Both the position numbers and the translations under genes were made by a program. From Ligustrum vulgare (taxonomy: Eukaryota; Streptophyta; Magnoliopsida; Lamiales; Oleaceae), in contig OY743181.1 of NCBI GenBank assembly GCA_963555705.1, positions 27,470,513-27,534,512 on the forward strand: DNA of 64,000 bases. Direction: 5' to 3'. Within the stretch, counting starts at the first letter, position 1. Each line of letters begins with the position of its first letter. Positions 48,773 through 58,140 of this stretch are shown in pieces. A model generated the notes under the pieces. It was not told the DNA's origin, did not search any database, and saw only the letters and a list, made by a program, of their open reading frames with translations.

Positions 48773-50413
48773 TTAAATGAATGAGCAACATACATATAAC
48801 TTGGATTTCTTTGACATGGTCTCCAATGGACTTTTCTTGCGGTGTTTCCTAGGGGTTCCCTTTGTTTTCGAGCATTTTGGATCCAATATGTTCACAGTCG
48901 ACTCCTTCTCTAATCTTGTGCAATGTGGTATAACTATTTCACCATTATTATTGTGCATGTTACTTCCATTAGATGGTAGTGATTTTGGTATATTAATTTC
49001 TCCATTACAACTCGAGTTCATCTGTCATCCTTTGACCCCCACATCTATGGAATTTCCAAAAGTACGACACAGTTGATCATACCTAATCTGTTCGGGGGTA
49101 CACATCCAACCATTGTAGTTGAACTTCAACTTTAAATAGTGCCTATGGACATCTATCCTTCATCTTTTGAGGATATACCTGTCGGGAAATGTTATTGCGT
49201 CATTCTGCCTCAATATAGTGATTGCCTTAATATAGTGGTATTATGCCTGCAAATTATTCCCCTACTCTCAAATAGGTGATAACTACATGTAATTTCGCAT
49301 CTTTTTATTAATAATTAACGGTAAAGATGGTACTTTTTTCCCATCTGTGAAATAATAATTGTTGTACAACATCATATCTTGCTACCATGTAATCCTCCTA
49401 AGTGCGGGTAACTTGACAATGAAGTAGGCTAGTAAGCTCTTCCTGAAACTCCTAGAACTTAGCAATTATGTAGGGTACTTGGAATTGTTTCTCCAATTGA
49501 GATTTTGTGACGGATGGTACCATCTATTAGTATGCCTTAAAAATCTGCTTGAAATTCCTTTTCTACCTTAGATGGCAAAGCACGCTCGTACTGCTCCACA
49601 AACAGCTAAAGATATGTTTTTGAATGGACATACCTATCAAAAAATTCTTTCATACTCACTCCGCTGTGTTGTTGACATCCCAGACAAGAAACTAGTTTTC
49701 AAAAAACGTGGCACCCATCGACAACGTTCTCTGCATAGTCCTTCCAGCCATTTGTTCTTGTGTAGTGTGAACATATCAATCATGGACACCCAACCATCAT
49801 CGAATTGGTTTGGAGTTTGAGAGTCATAAACTATGTTATGCACAACCGTCATCACAATAGATTTTTCACTGTAGCCCCCAAATTTGTCAGGTTATCTCTT
49901 CAATATACACCACTAGCACCATCTATGCCTCGTACATGGGAATACCAATTGTATTACATTTTGCATTGCCCTATCCTAATCAGTAAGGATGTCTCATGTT
50001 TCCGTACCCTCTATACACTATAGCCAAGTGATAAAAATCTACACAAAACTCTCAGTGTCCTCATTTGATAGTAACCCACATCCAAATAATATCGATTGTC
50101 CATGATGGTTCACTCCAAGAAATGGGCAAATGGCATGTCGTACTTGTCTGTTAGGTAGGTAATATTGAATGTAACGTCTCCAAACTTCTTATATTCTTCT
50201 CTACACCTATAGTCACATCAAAATACATTCCTCAATCGACATTCATTATCCAAATCTACATTGGAAAAAAAATCTAGGACAAGTTGCTAGCATTTTTGAA
50301 AAATAATTTTGAATAGCAGTCACATCCCCTATGCCTAGCCTTAACCTAGGTTTCTCAATAGAGTTTCTATAGTCCTTCTCGATAAGTGTTATTTGCTCTT
50401 ATCTACCCACTTC
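48773..50413 (-). pseudogene. FAR1-RELATED SEQUENCE (FRS) pseudogene, 3' part
   Basis: FRS proteins are plant transcription factors domesticated from MULE transposases. On the minus strand, from high to low coordinates: RLGIGDVTAIQNYFSKM and NVDLDNECRLRNVF (about 50340-50215), the transposase-derived core with YLTDKYDMPFAHFLGVNHHG and LFGCGLLSNEDTESF (about 50155-50055), KNKWLEGLCRERCRWVPRFL and LSGMSTTQRSE (about 49760-49650), then FPDRYILK, KLKFNYNGWMCTPEQ, and the tail ILDPKCSKTKGTPRKHRKKS (about 48890-48830). Several stops and shifts are present, and the region where the SWIM finger should lie (about 49250-49600) is badly decayed. The upstream part continues beyond the CACTA insertion at 62674. 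Confidence 0.8.
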
Positions 50414-50416
50414 AAC

Positions 50417-50780
50417 GACTACAAGAAATTAATTCATCAATAGCATGAGAAGAATGCTATCTACCACGTTCACTAGCATTCTTTCATAATCTTTTACTGA
50501 TGGGGTTATTAAAATTTTGGCTTCTATTATAACATTTTCTGAATGTTATTAAGTATGACTCCTATTATAGCATTTTTCTAAATGCTATTATCAATCGACA
50601 TAAAAAACTTTCAAGATAGCATTTATTTCCCACTATAATTTCAATTTTTATATCATTTTTTATTATAAAAAAAATGACTCCAACGATCAACATCTCAAAT
50701 TTGAAAATAAAAGTTGAGCGAAAGCAATTAAAATTTCGATTTTCCATTTAAAGGCTCAATAGTCAATAATTCAAATGTTC
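50417..50780. other. left terminal region of the CACTA element
   Basis: TIR plus subterminal inverted and direct copies of ATAGCATT (for example 50449, 50473, 50566, 50581 and 50615). In active CACTA elements such motifs bind the element's own TNPA-type protein; here this is inference. Confidence 0.65.
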
Positions 50781-51677
50781 AAAAATAAGTTAGACAATAA
50801 TAAGAAATTTGAAATCTTAAAATTAAATGTGTTTAATTCATTATCTCAAAACATATTTAATAATTCTTCAATAGCCACCATCGCACACTCCGTCACCAAC
50901 TTCGTGATCTAAAATTTGTAAGTTTAAAGACGGGGCGAGCTTTTCATAGAAATACTCAGTAGGCTCTACGGAAGATTAACTAAACTTTATCATAAATAAC
51001 ACATGTAATCATGCAATTTAAGTTCTAAAGCATTAAGTAAGTAAAGTCTCTTGCGTATTCACAAGTAATCTCATGCTATAAAGCAAATAGTCTCATGCCT
51101 GGCGACAAGTAGTCTCATGCTCAACTGAAAGTAATCTCATAGATAAATCACATAATAAAATGTAAGAATTTGCAATAGTATTTTACTTAATATTGCGCAT
51201 TTTAAAAGAAAAAAAAAAGGTTTTTCAAAGTATGAACCTACCTCGAAAGCATTCTTGAGTTTGTTTAGTAAAAAGGATTCTAATCTTCTTGAAAATATCG
51301 CGCCTTGTCTAGTCCTAAAATAAATAAATTTAAATTAGTATTTTGGATATTTTAAGGTTTTAAAACAAAAGAGTTTTTTGTAAAAAAAAAAAAAAAGAAT
51401 AAAAGTTTAGGAGCTAAATTGAAAAAATCTAAAATAGTTGAATTTTGAAGAAGATTCGGGACTGGGATAAAGTTTTTAGAAAAAAAAGGCCAACTTTTAG
51501 GAATTGAGACTTTGGAACTGAAAACATAAATAATTTTAAAATTGTAGGGGTTGACATAAAATATTTTAGAATTTTAGGGCTGAAGGTAACTCACTTTTAA
51601 AATTAGGGGACCGAAATAACTACTTTGAAAAGCCAGGGACTAGAGGCAAAGCATAAAAATCAAACTTTTAAAACAAT

Positions 51678-51680
<3 letters not shown>

Positions 51681-51709
<29 letters not shown>
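51681..51709. repeat. (CT)n microsatellite
   Basis: About 14 CT units within the inverted LTR, followed by the CACAGAGACC stretch. Confidence 0.95.
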
Positions 51710-51712
<3 letters not shown>

Positions 51713-51929
51713 GAGACCAGGGAATCAGGGACGCTGGCGAGATGGTGATCTACCCATCACCGATCAAGGCTGCCGGCGACCTTGCACCGGCACGCTTCCA
51801 ACGTGTCATGACCCTCACCCTCACCCACCCCCAACCCAACCCACCCCACCCTACCACACCCCACCACACCACACCTCAACTCCATTTTATATTTATATTT
51901 CTCTATTTCACGTTTTATTTCAACTGAGA

Positions 51930-52895
51930 GAACACGCTTTCTTCTCCTAAATAAATACACCTTGTAAGCTGAAGTATGAGGGAATTGATGAAAAATCTGG
52001 TGCCTCTTCCCTCTCTCTCTCTCGGTAAGCTCTCTAAGCCTTAATTCTTGTTCTTCTCTTCTTCTTCATATATGTTCCTTCTTCTTCTTCCAATTTAATT
52101 AGCTCTCTATTCTCTGTCAATTGATTCTCTTCATCTTAGACTCTTCCCTGACCTCTACTCTCTTCCTCTCTTGCATTTCTGCCTTCATCTACTCTTATTG
52201 AGGAAATTATGATTCCAGTTGAAATATAAGAACAGTATTTTGTTTTGCGTTTATTGATTGAATTCGGAATTGTGTTGTGTTATTGCTGGTTTCTAGTCTG
52301 TGTTGCCTTGGTGGGTGTGTTTAGAGCAGTTACAGTTTGTAAATAATTGGTATTGCTGGGTTGTTTCTGGTTTATGGTTGAATTTGAGGTCCAACTATGA
52401 AAATTGGTATTAGAACGGGCCCGCCCGAACTCTTGGGAATGATGACTCGAAACATGGAAGAGTTAACTTAGAAACACGAAATGGATATGCTGAATTTGGA
52501 AGTCAAGCTGAATGATCACTTGACCAGGTCTGAGATGAAATGGGGAAATATAATGAATGTGGTACGTGAAAGCAATATAGCAATAAAGGAGAACCATGAA
52601 AATAATGATCGGAGGTTTAGAGTTACAGAAGAAAATATTGTAGAATTAAAGAAGACTATGACTGAATTTGTGTCGAAAGGGGAAAAACCGAATGGACAGC
52701 AAAATCATTCTAGAGTGAATTTGGATAAGGAGAAGGGAATTGAGAATGCAGCCACGCCATATTGTGCTGTTGCTAGTTTTTGGCCTATGTTGTCTTGGTG
52801 GTTGTGTTTAGAGCAGTCAAAGTTTGTAAGATAATTGGTATTAACTGGGTTGTTTCTGGTTTACGGTTGAATTTGAGGTCCAACCATGACAAGGC
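51930..52895 (+). mobile_element. short retrotransposon remnant with initiator-tRNA-type primer site and gag-like ORF
   Basis: Two direct repeats of about 130 bp (52270-52402 and 52758-52892, sharing GGTTGAATTTGAGGTCCAAC) flank a small internal region. Just after the first is TTGGTATTAGAACGGG (52404-52419), which resembles the TGGTATCAGAGCGGG primer site complementary to initiator tRNA-Met in plant chromoviruses. An open frame at 52481-52834 has a charged, coiled-coil-like stretch (NIVELKKTMTEFVSKGEK) like the front of chromovirus Gag and then runs into the second repeat. It seems to be an internally deleted element, with two partial LTR ends around a piece of gag. Confidence 0.5.
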
Positions 52896-53849
52896 AATAG
52901 TGCCACCATCATTTGGTGGCGATGGAGGTAGGTAGAGGGTTGTGAAATTTGTGCTAAAAATTGAAGCTTTAAGGTTCGAATTTTGGGGCTGCAATTTTCG
53001 GTTTAACTTCGGCCGAGCAGATTGATTCTTAAGGTATGTGTTTAGGTTAATTTATTCCTCGATTCTTGTGGTTGTTTGGGTAAATTTTGGAAGTGGGACA
53101 GTTGGCGGTTTTTGGTGTGGTTGTTGGAGTTCGTTTGGTCATGGTGGTGAGATCGGTAAGTAGTAGCTGCCGTTTCTGGCTCTGGTTGTGGTTGGAAGGC
53201 TCAGCAGTGGCTTGTTGGGCATTATTGGAGGAATGGTTTTGAGATTGTGGGTGATGTTTGCTATCGTTGATAAAGGTGCAGTAGTGGTGCAGTTTGGTCG
53301 ACAATGGAGGTGGTTGCTAGTTTTGAAGTGGCTATGGGTGTAGAAGGCAATGGTGGTGAGGCTTGAATTTCGATTGGTGATGATGGTTGAAATTGGTTTG
53401 GGTCGACTGTGGAGGTTGTGTGTGAGTTGTTCGTTTCGTTGTGTGTATGTATAAATTGGTATGGAGAGTGTTTTAGTTAAAATGAAACTGTGATAACGTT
53501 CGATATGGAAAACGTTTGATTTTGAACAGGATTGTGAAAAACTTGGGATACAAGAATATTAACGAAAATAGAATACCATATCAAAATAACTATTTAAAAA
53601 ATAAAACTTGGATTAAATATAAATTTGGATAAATATAAATTTGAAATTGGGATTTAAAATAATTTGAGTTTAAAATAAACATAATTTTGGGCTTAAATTA
53701 ATTCGGACTTAAATTATTTTATTGATTTAAAAATAATATTTGGCATGGCTAAACGTACACGTTTTAATTTAGAAACTGGTGAAATTATAGCGACACATTT
53801 TTTTAAGAAATTAATAATTCACTGAAAAATTCTCAATCGCTACAAAATT

Positions 53850-54199
53850 TCTGTCCTCATTGCTCTTCTAGGAGCCTCCCAAGTCATTTATGCAGCTTTG
53901 CTACTGCCTCGAAAGTACATGTAGTCTTGCTGCGAAATGAAAAAACACGATTGGGTGATTATTTTCTTTTCGGATATATAAATTTCAACTTCCCTAATTT
54001 TTTTTTACTCACCAAAAGTCCCCTACTAAAAGCACATGATAAGAAAGGGTTTAGTAAGCGGTTTTGAGTGCAATTTGTAAAAATAGAAGTCCTTACCTTT
54101 TTAGCTAATGCCTAAATGGACGAACTCAATTCCAATTGAAGAACGGAGACCTCAAATTAATCGTGGCATATTAACTATTTATGCAACAAATTCAAGACT
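53850..54199. other. CACTA interior, unassigned
   Basis: No gene recognised. The sequence between the inverted LTR and the SHMT-like fragment has a T-run at 53999-54007 and otherwise no repeat or motif I can name. Confidence 0.3.
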
Positions 54200-54305
54200 A
54201 TACAAAGCGAACTCCTACAGGTGCCAAGGCACTGCTGTCACCAAAAACAACATTCTTGATAACAGTAATGTTGTACAGCTCACAGAGCTTCTCAACATTG
54301 TTTCC
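54200..54305 (-). pseudogene. serine hydroxymethyltransferase (SHMT) exon fragment
   Basis: On the minus strand a run of 35 codons reads [15 protein letters not shown] followed by [17 protein letters not shown]. Plant SHMT has the equivalent stretch N-K-x-VEKLC, then [20 protein letters not shown], near its C-terminal domain. SHMT converts serine and tetrahydrofolate to glycine and methylene-tetrahydrofolate using pyridoxal phosphate. An AG acceptor with a T-rich tract precedes the fragment (54306-54330), so it looks like the start of a genomic exon with part of the intron and not a cDNA copy. It ends where RIGTP should follow. It is a captured or stranded fragment inside the CACTA. Confidence 0.55.
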
Positions 54306-54343
54306 TAAAAATAATAGAATTACTCTACTTGTATTAACTCTGC

Positions 54344-54472
54344 TTGATAAGATGGATTACTCCCCCCTCACATGGAGGGGGGCCCCACACATCTGTGGGA
54401 CCCCCCCTCACCCCACACATCTGTGGGACCCCCTCCATGTGAGGGGGTGGGGGTGGGTAATCATCTTGTCAA
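54344..54472. repeat. GC-rich foldback (inverted repeat) next to the MULE
   Basis: Nearly the whole 129 bp is one inverted repeat. The left arm starts TTGATAAGATGGATTAC and the right arm, inverted, TTGACAAGATGATTACC. Each arm also holds a smaller palindrome (CCCACACATCTGTGGG). It is extremely C/G-rich in an AT-rich setting. It may be a small MITE or foldback element; no convincing target-site duplication was seen. Confidence 0.75.
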
Positions 54473-54835
54473 CCAGTCAGTTTGTACCGGGTTTGATCCC
54501 CCACGGTCCATCCCGTGGGGTTACCCCACGGGATAGACACGTGGGGGATCATTCCCCCATTTTGTTAATCTTTTAATTTTTTATTTCTTTTTTCTTTTCT
54601 GATGATGATGATGACCAGCAACGGTCAAAAAAAAAATTTTTTTTTTTTTTTCTTTTCTTTATTTGTAACGTGGGGATCAAACCCCCTTTTTTTTTTTTTT
54701 TCTTTTTTTTTTTCGTTTTTTTTTTTTGCTAGAATTTTGTTTTTTTGCTTAGACTTAAAATTTAAATTTTTAAATATTTTTTTCGTTGATTTTTTTTTTT
54801 TTTTTATTTTTTTTTACGTTGGTGAATTGAGAGAC

Positions 54836-54977
54836 AATATTTTATTACAACATTGCGAAAATAAAATAATACAATTAAATTTCAATTATTCATTCCCATG
54901 ATCCGTAATATTTTATTACAACATTGCGAAAATAAAATAATACAATTAAATTTCAATTATTCATTCTCATGATCCGT
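54836..54977. repeat. 71-bp tandem duplication at the end of the transposase gene
   Basis: 54836-54906 and 54907-54977 are nearly identical (shared TTGCGAAAATAAAATAATAC; one C/T difference in ATTCCCATG versus ATTCTCATG). The copied part includes the last codons and stop of the transposase plus the start of its 3' UTR. Confidence 0.9.
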
Positions 54978-57293
54978 ATACATCATAGTCGAAGAAATTG
55001 GGAGGTTGGTAGGCATCCGTCTGATCGGGGTGATAGGGTTCTGCCTGAAATGAGTTTTGTGAATAGGATTGTGTGTAATATGCTGTTGCCTCTTCTGATT
55101 CCTGTGAGTAGAGATGTGGACGATATGCATTGTCTTCTGCTGACAGCGCGTCTGGACATTTTCGCTTGTCATGTCCGGGTCTACTACAGATTCCGCATAA
55201 TCGATTTGCTTCCTTCATTGATTTTTCCTTTGATGACTTTATTCGTTTTCCATTGCCCTTAGCTCTTACAGATTCTGGATCCCTGACTGAAGTATCCCCA
55301 TGTGTGACTTTGCATTTACCCTTAGTTGATGATGTGGTTACTCCCTCCGTCACAAGTAACTCATTCACTCCAATTGCCATGTCTCTTAACCCGTTAAGCA
55401 CGTAATCTGTAGAGCTTTGAGATAGCGACGCATTGTCAAACAGATTGTTTGATTCTGCCCTCATTGCTCCAAAACGTGAGGGAATTGGCATTTGTTTGTT
55501 GAACGAAGGTGGTGCGTTGAAAACTGGACTGGATTTTGCGTCATTTGTCCACCTGTGAATGATATAGCTTGGAGGCAACTTGTAAATGTTTCTATGCGTT
55601 AGATACCTCAATATATGGCGACATGGAATGCCCTCACATGCCCACATCGCACATTCGCAGTAGGCGAAGTCAATCTCTTTGTTGTAAGAAACTTCCCGTC
55701 GTCGACCATGGTCATCCCCCTCTAACTGGCGTTCGACCTCATATATTTTTACAATAAGCGAATTTGAAACACGACGTATCCCGTACGATGTGCTTTGAGA
55801 AAGCTCCTCCTGAAATAGGAAAAATTTTTGTTTCGTGTACACCTTAGACATCTGCTCTTCCATCACGAAGTGTGTCCTCAACCGAGGAAGCTGCCTCGAA
55901 TTATTGTGGTCTTCATATTGTTCCTCATGCCTCTGGTGCGCAATAGCACCGTCAAACCTTGTTATAAAATCCATTAAGGTGTGATGCCTATTCACGTACC
56001 GTTTCATGAAGGAATGGTGCGACTCTACACGTTGGCTGCTCGACATTCCACCAGAAAAGTATGGTTTCACGTACGCCGGTATCCAGTGCCCCCGTATCTC
56101 ATACATATTTTGCAGCCATTCGTTGTTGCCCAAAGCAGTGCTACTCATTAATATCTCCCACCTGCTTTCGAACTCCTCCACAGTTTCTGACTGGTGGATT
56201 ATATTCATGAGGGTACCTTTGTGCATTGCAAACAGTACGGGTCCCAATTTTTCAGAAAATTTGTATGTAATGTGCCACAAACACAATCGATGGAATGCAG
56301 AAGGGAAAACACTAGATACAGCATTACCGATCGCCTGATCTTGGTCTGTGATAATAAGCCGGGGGCCCCCCGTATGTTGGCATGGCTTCCAAGAACTTTG
56401 CGAACAACCACTCAAAAGATTCTGTCGTCTCATCACTCAAGAGGCCACAACCAAATAAAATTGTCTGGCGATGGTGATTAATTCCTACAAATGGTGCAAG
56501 GATCATACCATATTTGTTTGTGTTGTAGGTTGTGTCAAACACAAGACAGTCTCCAAATATAGCATAATTGTTTCGCGACTCTGAATCTGCCCAAAAACAA
56601 CGTCTGAAAGTCCCGTCACCAAAGGCCTCGTAATCAAAGAAATAGTTTTCATCTCGTCGCCTCTCATTGGCCATGTACTGTATAAACGTTTCTACGTCCT
56701 GCCCCCATCAGCCCCAAACGTTGGTCCCTTTGAGCATTTCTGACGTCTTGCTCGAGGTGTCCCATCGACGATGGCCCGCCCGTCTCCACCTCCATTATTC
56801 GAATTTGTTGCCACGTTGGTACATTTGCGGCGGACAACTGTTCGACTTGGAACCTCCTTGCCTCTGACAATTCACGGTGTGAGCGTAGAAAATGGACATC
56901 TTCTTGTGAGCTAAGAGGGTGATTGTGTTGTTCATTAAAAGATGTGACACCCCATGTGTCCGCACCTAAACGCTGACTGATCGACAACTGTGCCTTACAA
57001 TCTGTCCTCGTGTGCGACCGATTTCTCTCCCCGGTCCTTGGTTGTTGGTGCATTTTCTCATTCTGCCATCGAAGGTCGGTCTTCCCTTGTTTTGCACAAG
57101 TAAATTGCTTCCACCAAACCTCGCCCGTATCCTTTTTCTTTTTACTACTATGATGACGCACGCTAAATCCGCCTGCTTTAGCATACGCATTGTAGAACTC
57201 GAGTGCTTCATCAATAGAGGAGAATCTTTGTCCTTATCGCGGAAGTTGATCGGGGCTTACTTGTGGCACAAAAACATCACTTTCGCTCTCCAT
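54967..57293 (-). pseudogene. FAR1/FHY3-type MULE transposase, frameshifted
   Basis: About 775 codons from ATG at 57293 to the TGA at 54967, close to the usual size of the family. Domains in order: a FAR1-type zinc-finger DNA-binding region (SSIDEALEFYNAYAKAGGFS, then the HNHPLSSQED motif), the MULE transposase core (FDTTYNTNKYGM, LFGCGLLSDETTESFEWLF, LIITDQDQAIGN, LCLWHI), a SWIM zinc finger (CECAMWACEGIPCRHI, about 55686-55640) and a CCHC knuckle (CGICSRPGHDKRKC, about 55227-55185). Three lesions: an in-frame TAA at codon 20 (57234-57236), a frameshift at the G/C run near 56701-56706 and another at 56359-56373. Everything else is well preserved, including catalytic motifs, so inactivation looks recent, or the two run-associated shifts are sequencing errors. 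A 71-bp duplication overlaps the stop region. Confidence 0.85.
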
Positions 57294-57919
57294 TTACTTG
57301 CCTAATTATTGAATAAAAATGAAAAACAAATTTTTTAATTGCAAAAGAGAAGAGAATGAAAGTAATTTGGTGTTGAAATTTTGTGTAGAAAGTTTTTTAT
57401 TGCAATTGTGTAGAGAGTGGAAGTAATTTGATGTTCAAATTTTGTGACAAATATGAACATATATATAGTGTAAAAAAAAATAGCCGTTGGAGAAAAAAAA
57501 GGAAAAAAAAAAAAATTTGACCGTTGCAGCAACGGTAATTAAAAAAAAAAAAAAAATTTGACCGTTGCAGTAACGGTATTTAAAAAAAAAAAAAAAAATT
57601 TATTAAACAGGGGCTTTGACCCCCCCCCCCCCCACGTGGTCTATCCAGTGGGGTAACCCTATGGGATGGACCGTGGGGGATCAAACCCCAATTTGTACAT
57701 GTAGCAAAACCCGAAATAATACTAAGTAGATATTCAGTCTGATCAAATTTTTTGGCCTGATCTAATCATTGCACATGCATAAAGGCTCAAAACAGGTGTT
57801 TGTATGAGATGAAAGAGAGAATAAATTACATCGTCAAAAAACTTGTATTAAAATAACAAGTAACCTAAAAGTGAGACTATCCTTTGTAATTTCCTTTATA
57901 TACACCCCATTGCTTCCTT

Positions 57920-58140
57920 AGCTCCAACTCAAATTCGACCATTTGAATGAGCATTTTCCCTATCTCAATTTTTGGCAACCTGGAATGATATTAAACATAA
58001 AATATAACCCACCTACGCACCACAATGCAAAAATATGAATTTAAATATTGACAAGATGATATATCTAGACATTTCCATGCGGATCCCTCTCAAGCTGATC
58101 AACTCGTCCTGGATTTTTGGCCGTAAAGTTTCAAAAAGCT
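57920..58140 (-). pseudogene. two exon-like blocks of an unidentified plant gene
   Basis: On the minus strand an AG acceptor (TTTCTTCAG, ending about 58141) leads into LFETLRPKIQDELISLRG. After about 120 bp a second acceptor (TCATTCCAG) leads into LPKIEIGKMLIQMVEFE and then LRKQWGVYKGNYKG before a stop near 57870. Both blocks are free of stops and separated by an AT-rich stretch, which looks like genomic exons and an intron. I do not recognise the protein. It may be a gene fragment carried by the CACTA. Confidence 0.4.

Larger units (their letters stand above)
50780..53844. mobile_element. inverted chromovirus-like LTR inside the CACTA
   Basis: On the minus strand it begins at 53844 with TGTAGCGATTGAGAATTTTT, matching the start of the LTR at 45524 (TGTAACGATCGAGAATTTTT). 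It follows the same order of blocks, with GTCGCTATAATTTC, a low-GC stretch, CCATCGCCACC, a (CT)n-linked region and CTACTGAGTAT...AGCTCGCC near 50950. The left end near 50.8 kb is not sharp; no clean GGGGTGTTACA equivalent was found. A shorter element (about 51930-52895) appears to sit inside it. Confidence 0.6.
54488..57689 (-). mobile_element. FAR1-type Mutator-like element (MULE) with TIRs and 9-bp TSD
   Basis: TIRs of about 73-78 bp (left from 54488, right ending 57689; both contain GATCCCCCACGGTCCATCCC in inverted relation) enclose a single transposase gene on the minus strand. The flanks AGTTTGTAC (54479-54487) and AATTTGTAC (57690-57698) match at 8 of 9, the duplication length typical of MULEs. 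Each TIR includes a palindrome around CCCCACGGG or its equivalent. Compact 3.2-kb layout, with a long T-rich stretch (54630-54800) after the gene. It inserted beside the GC-rich foldback. Confidence 0.9.

Noticed and set aside
54969..57305. several plus-strand open frames over the MULE gene
   Set aside because: They are antisense shadows of the transposase, which has recognisable domains on the minus strand.
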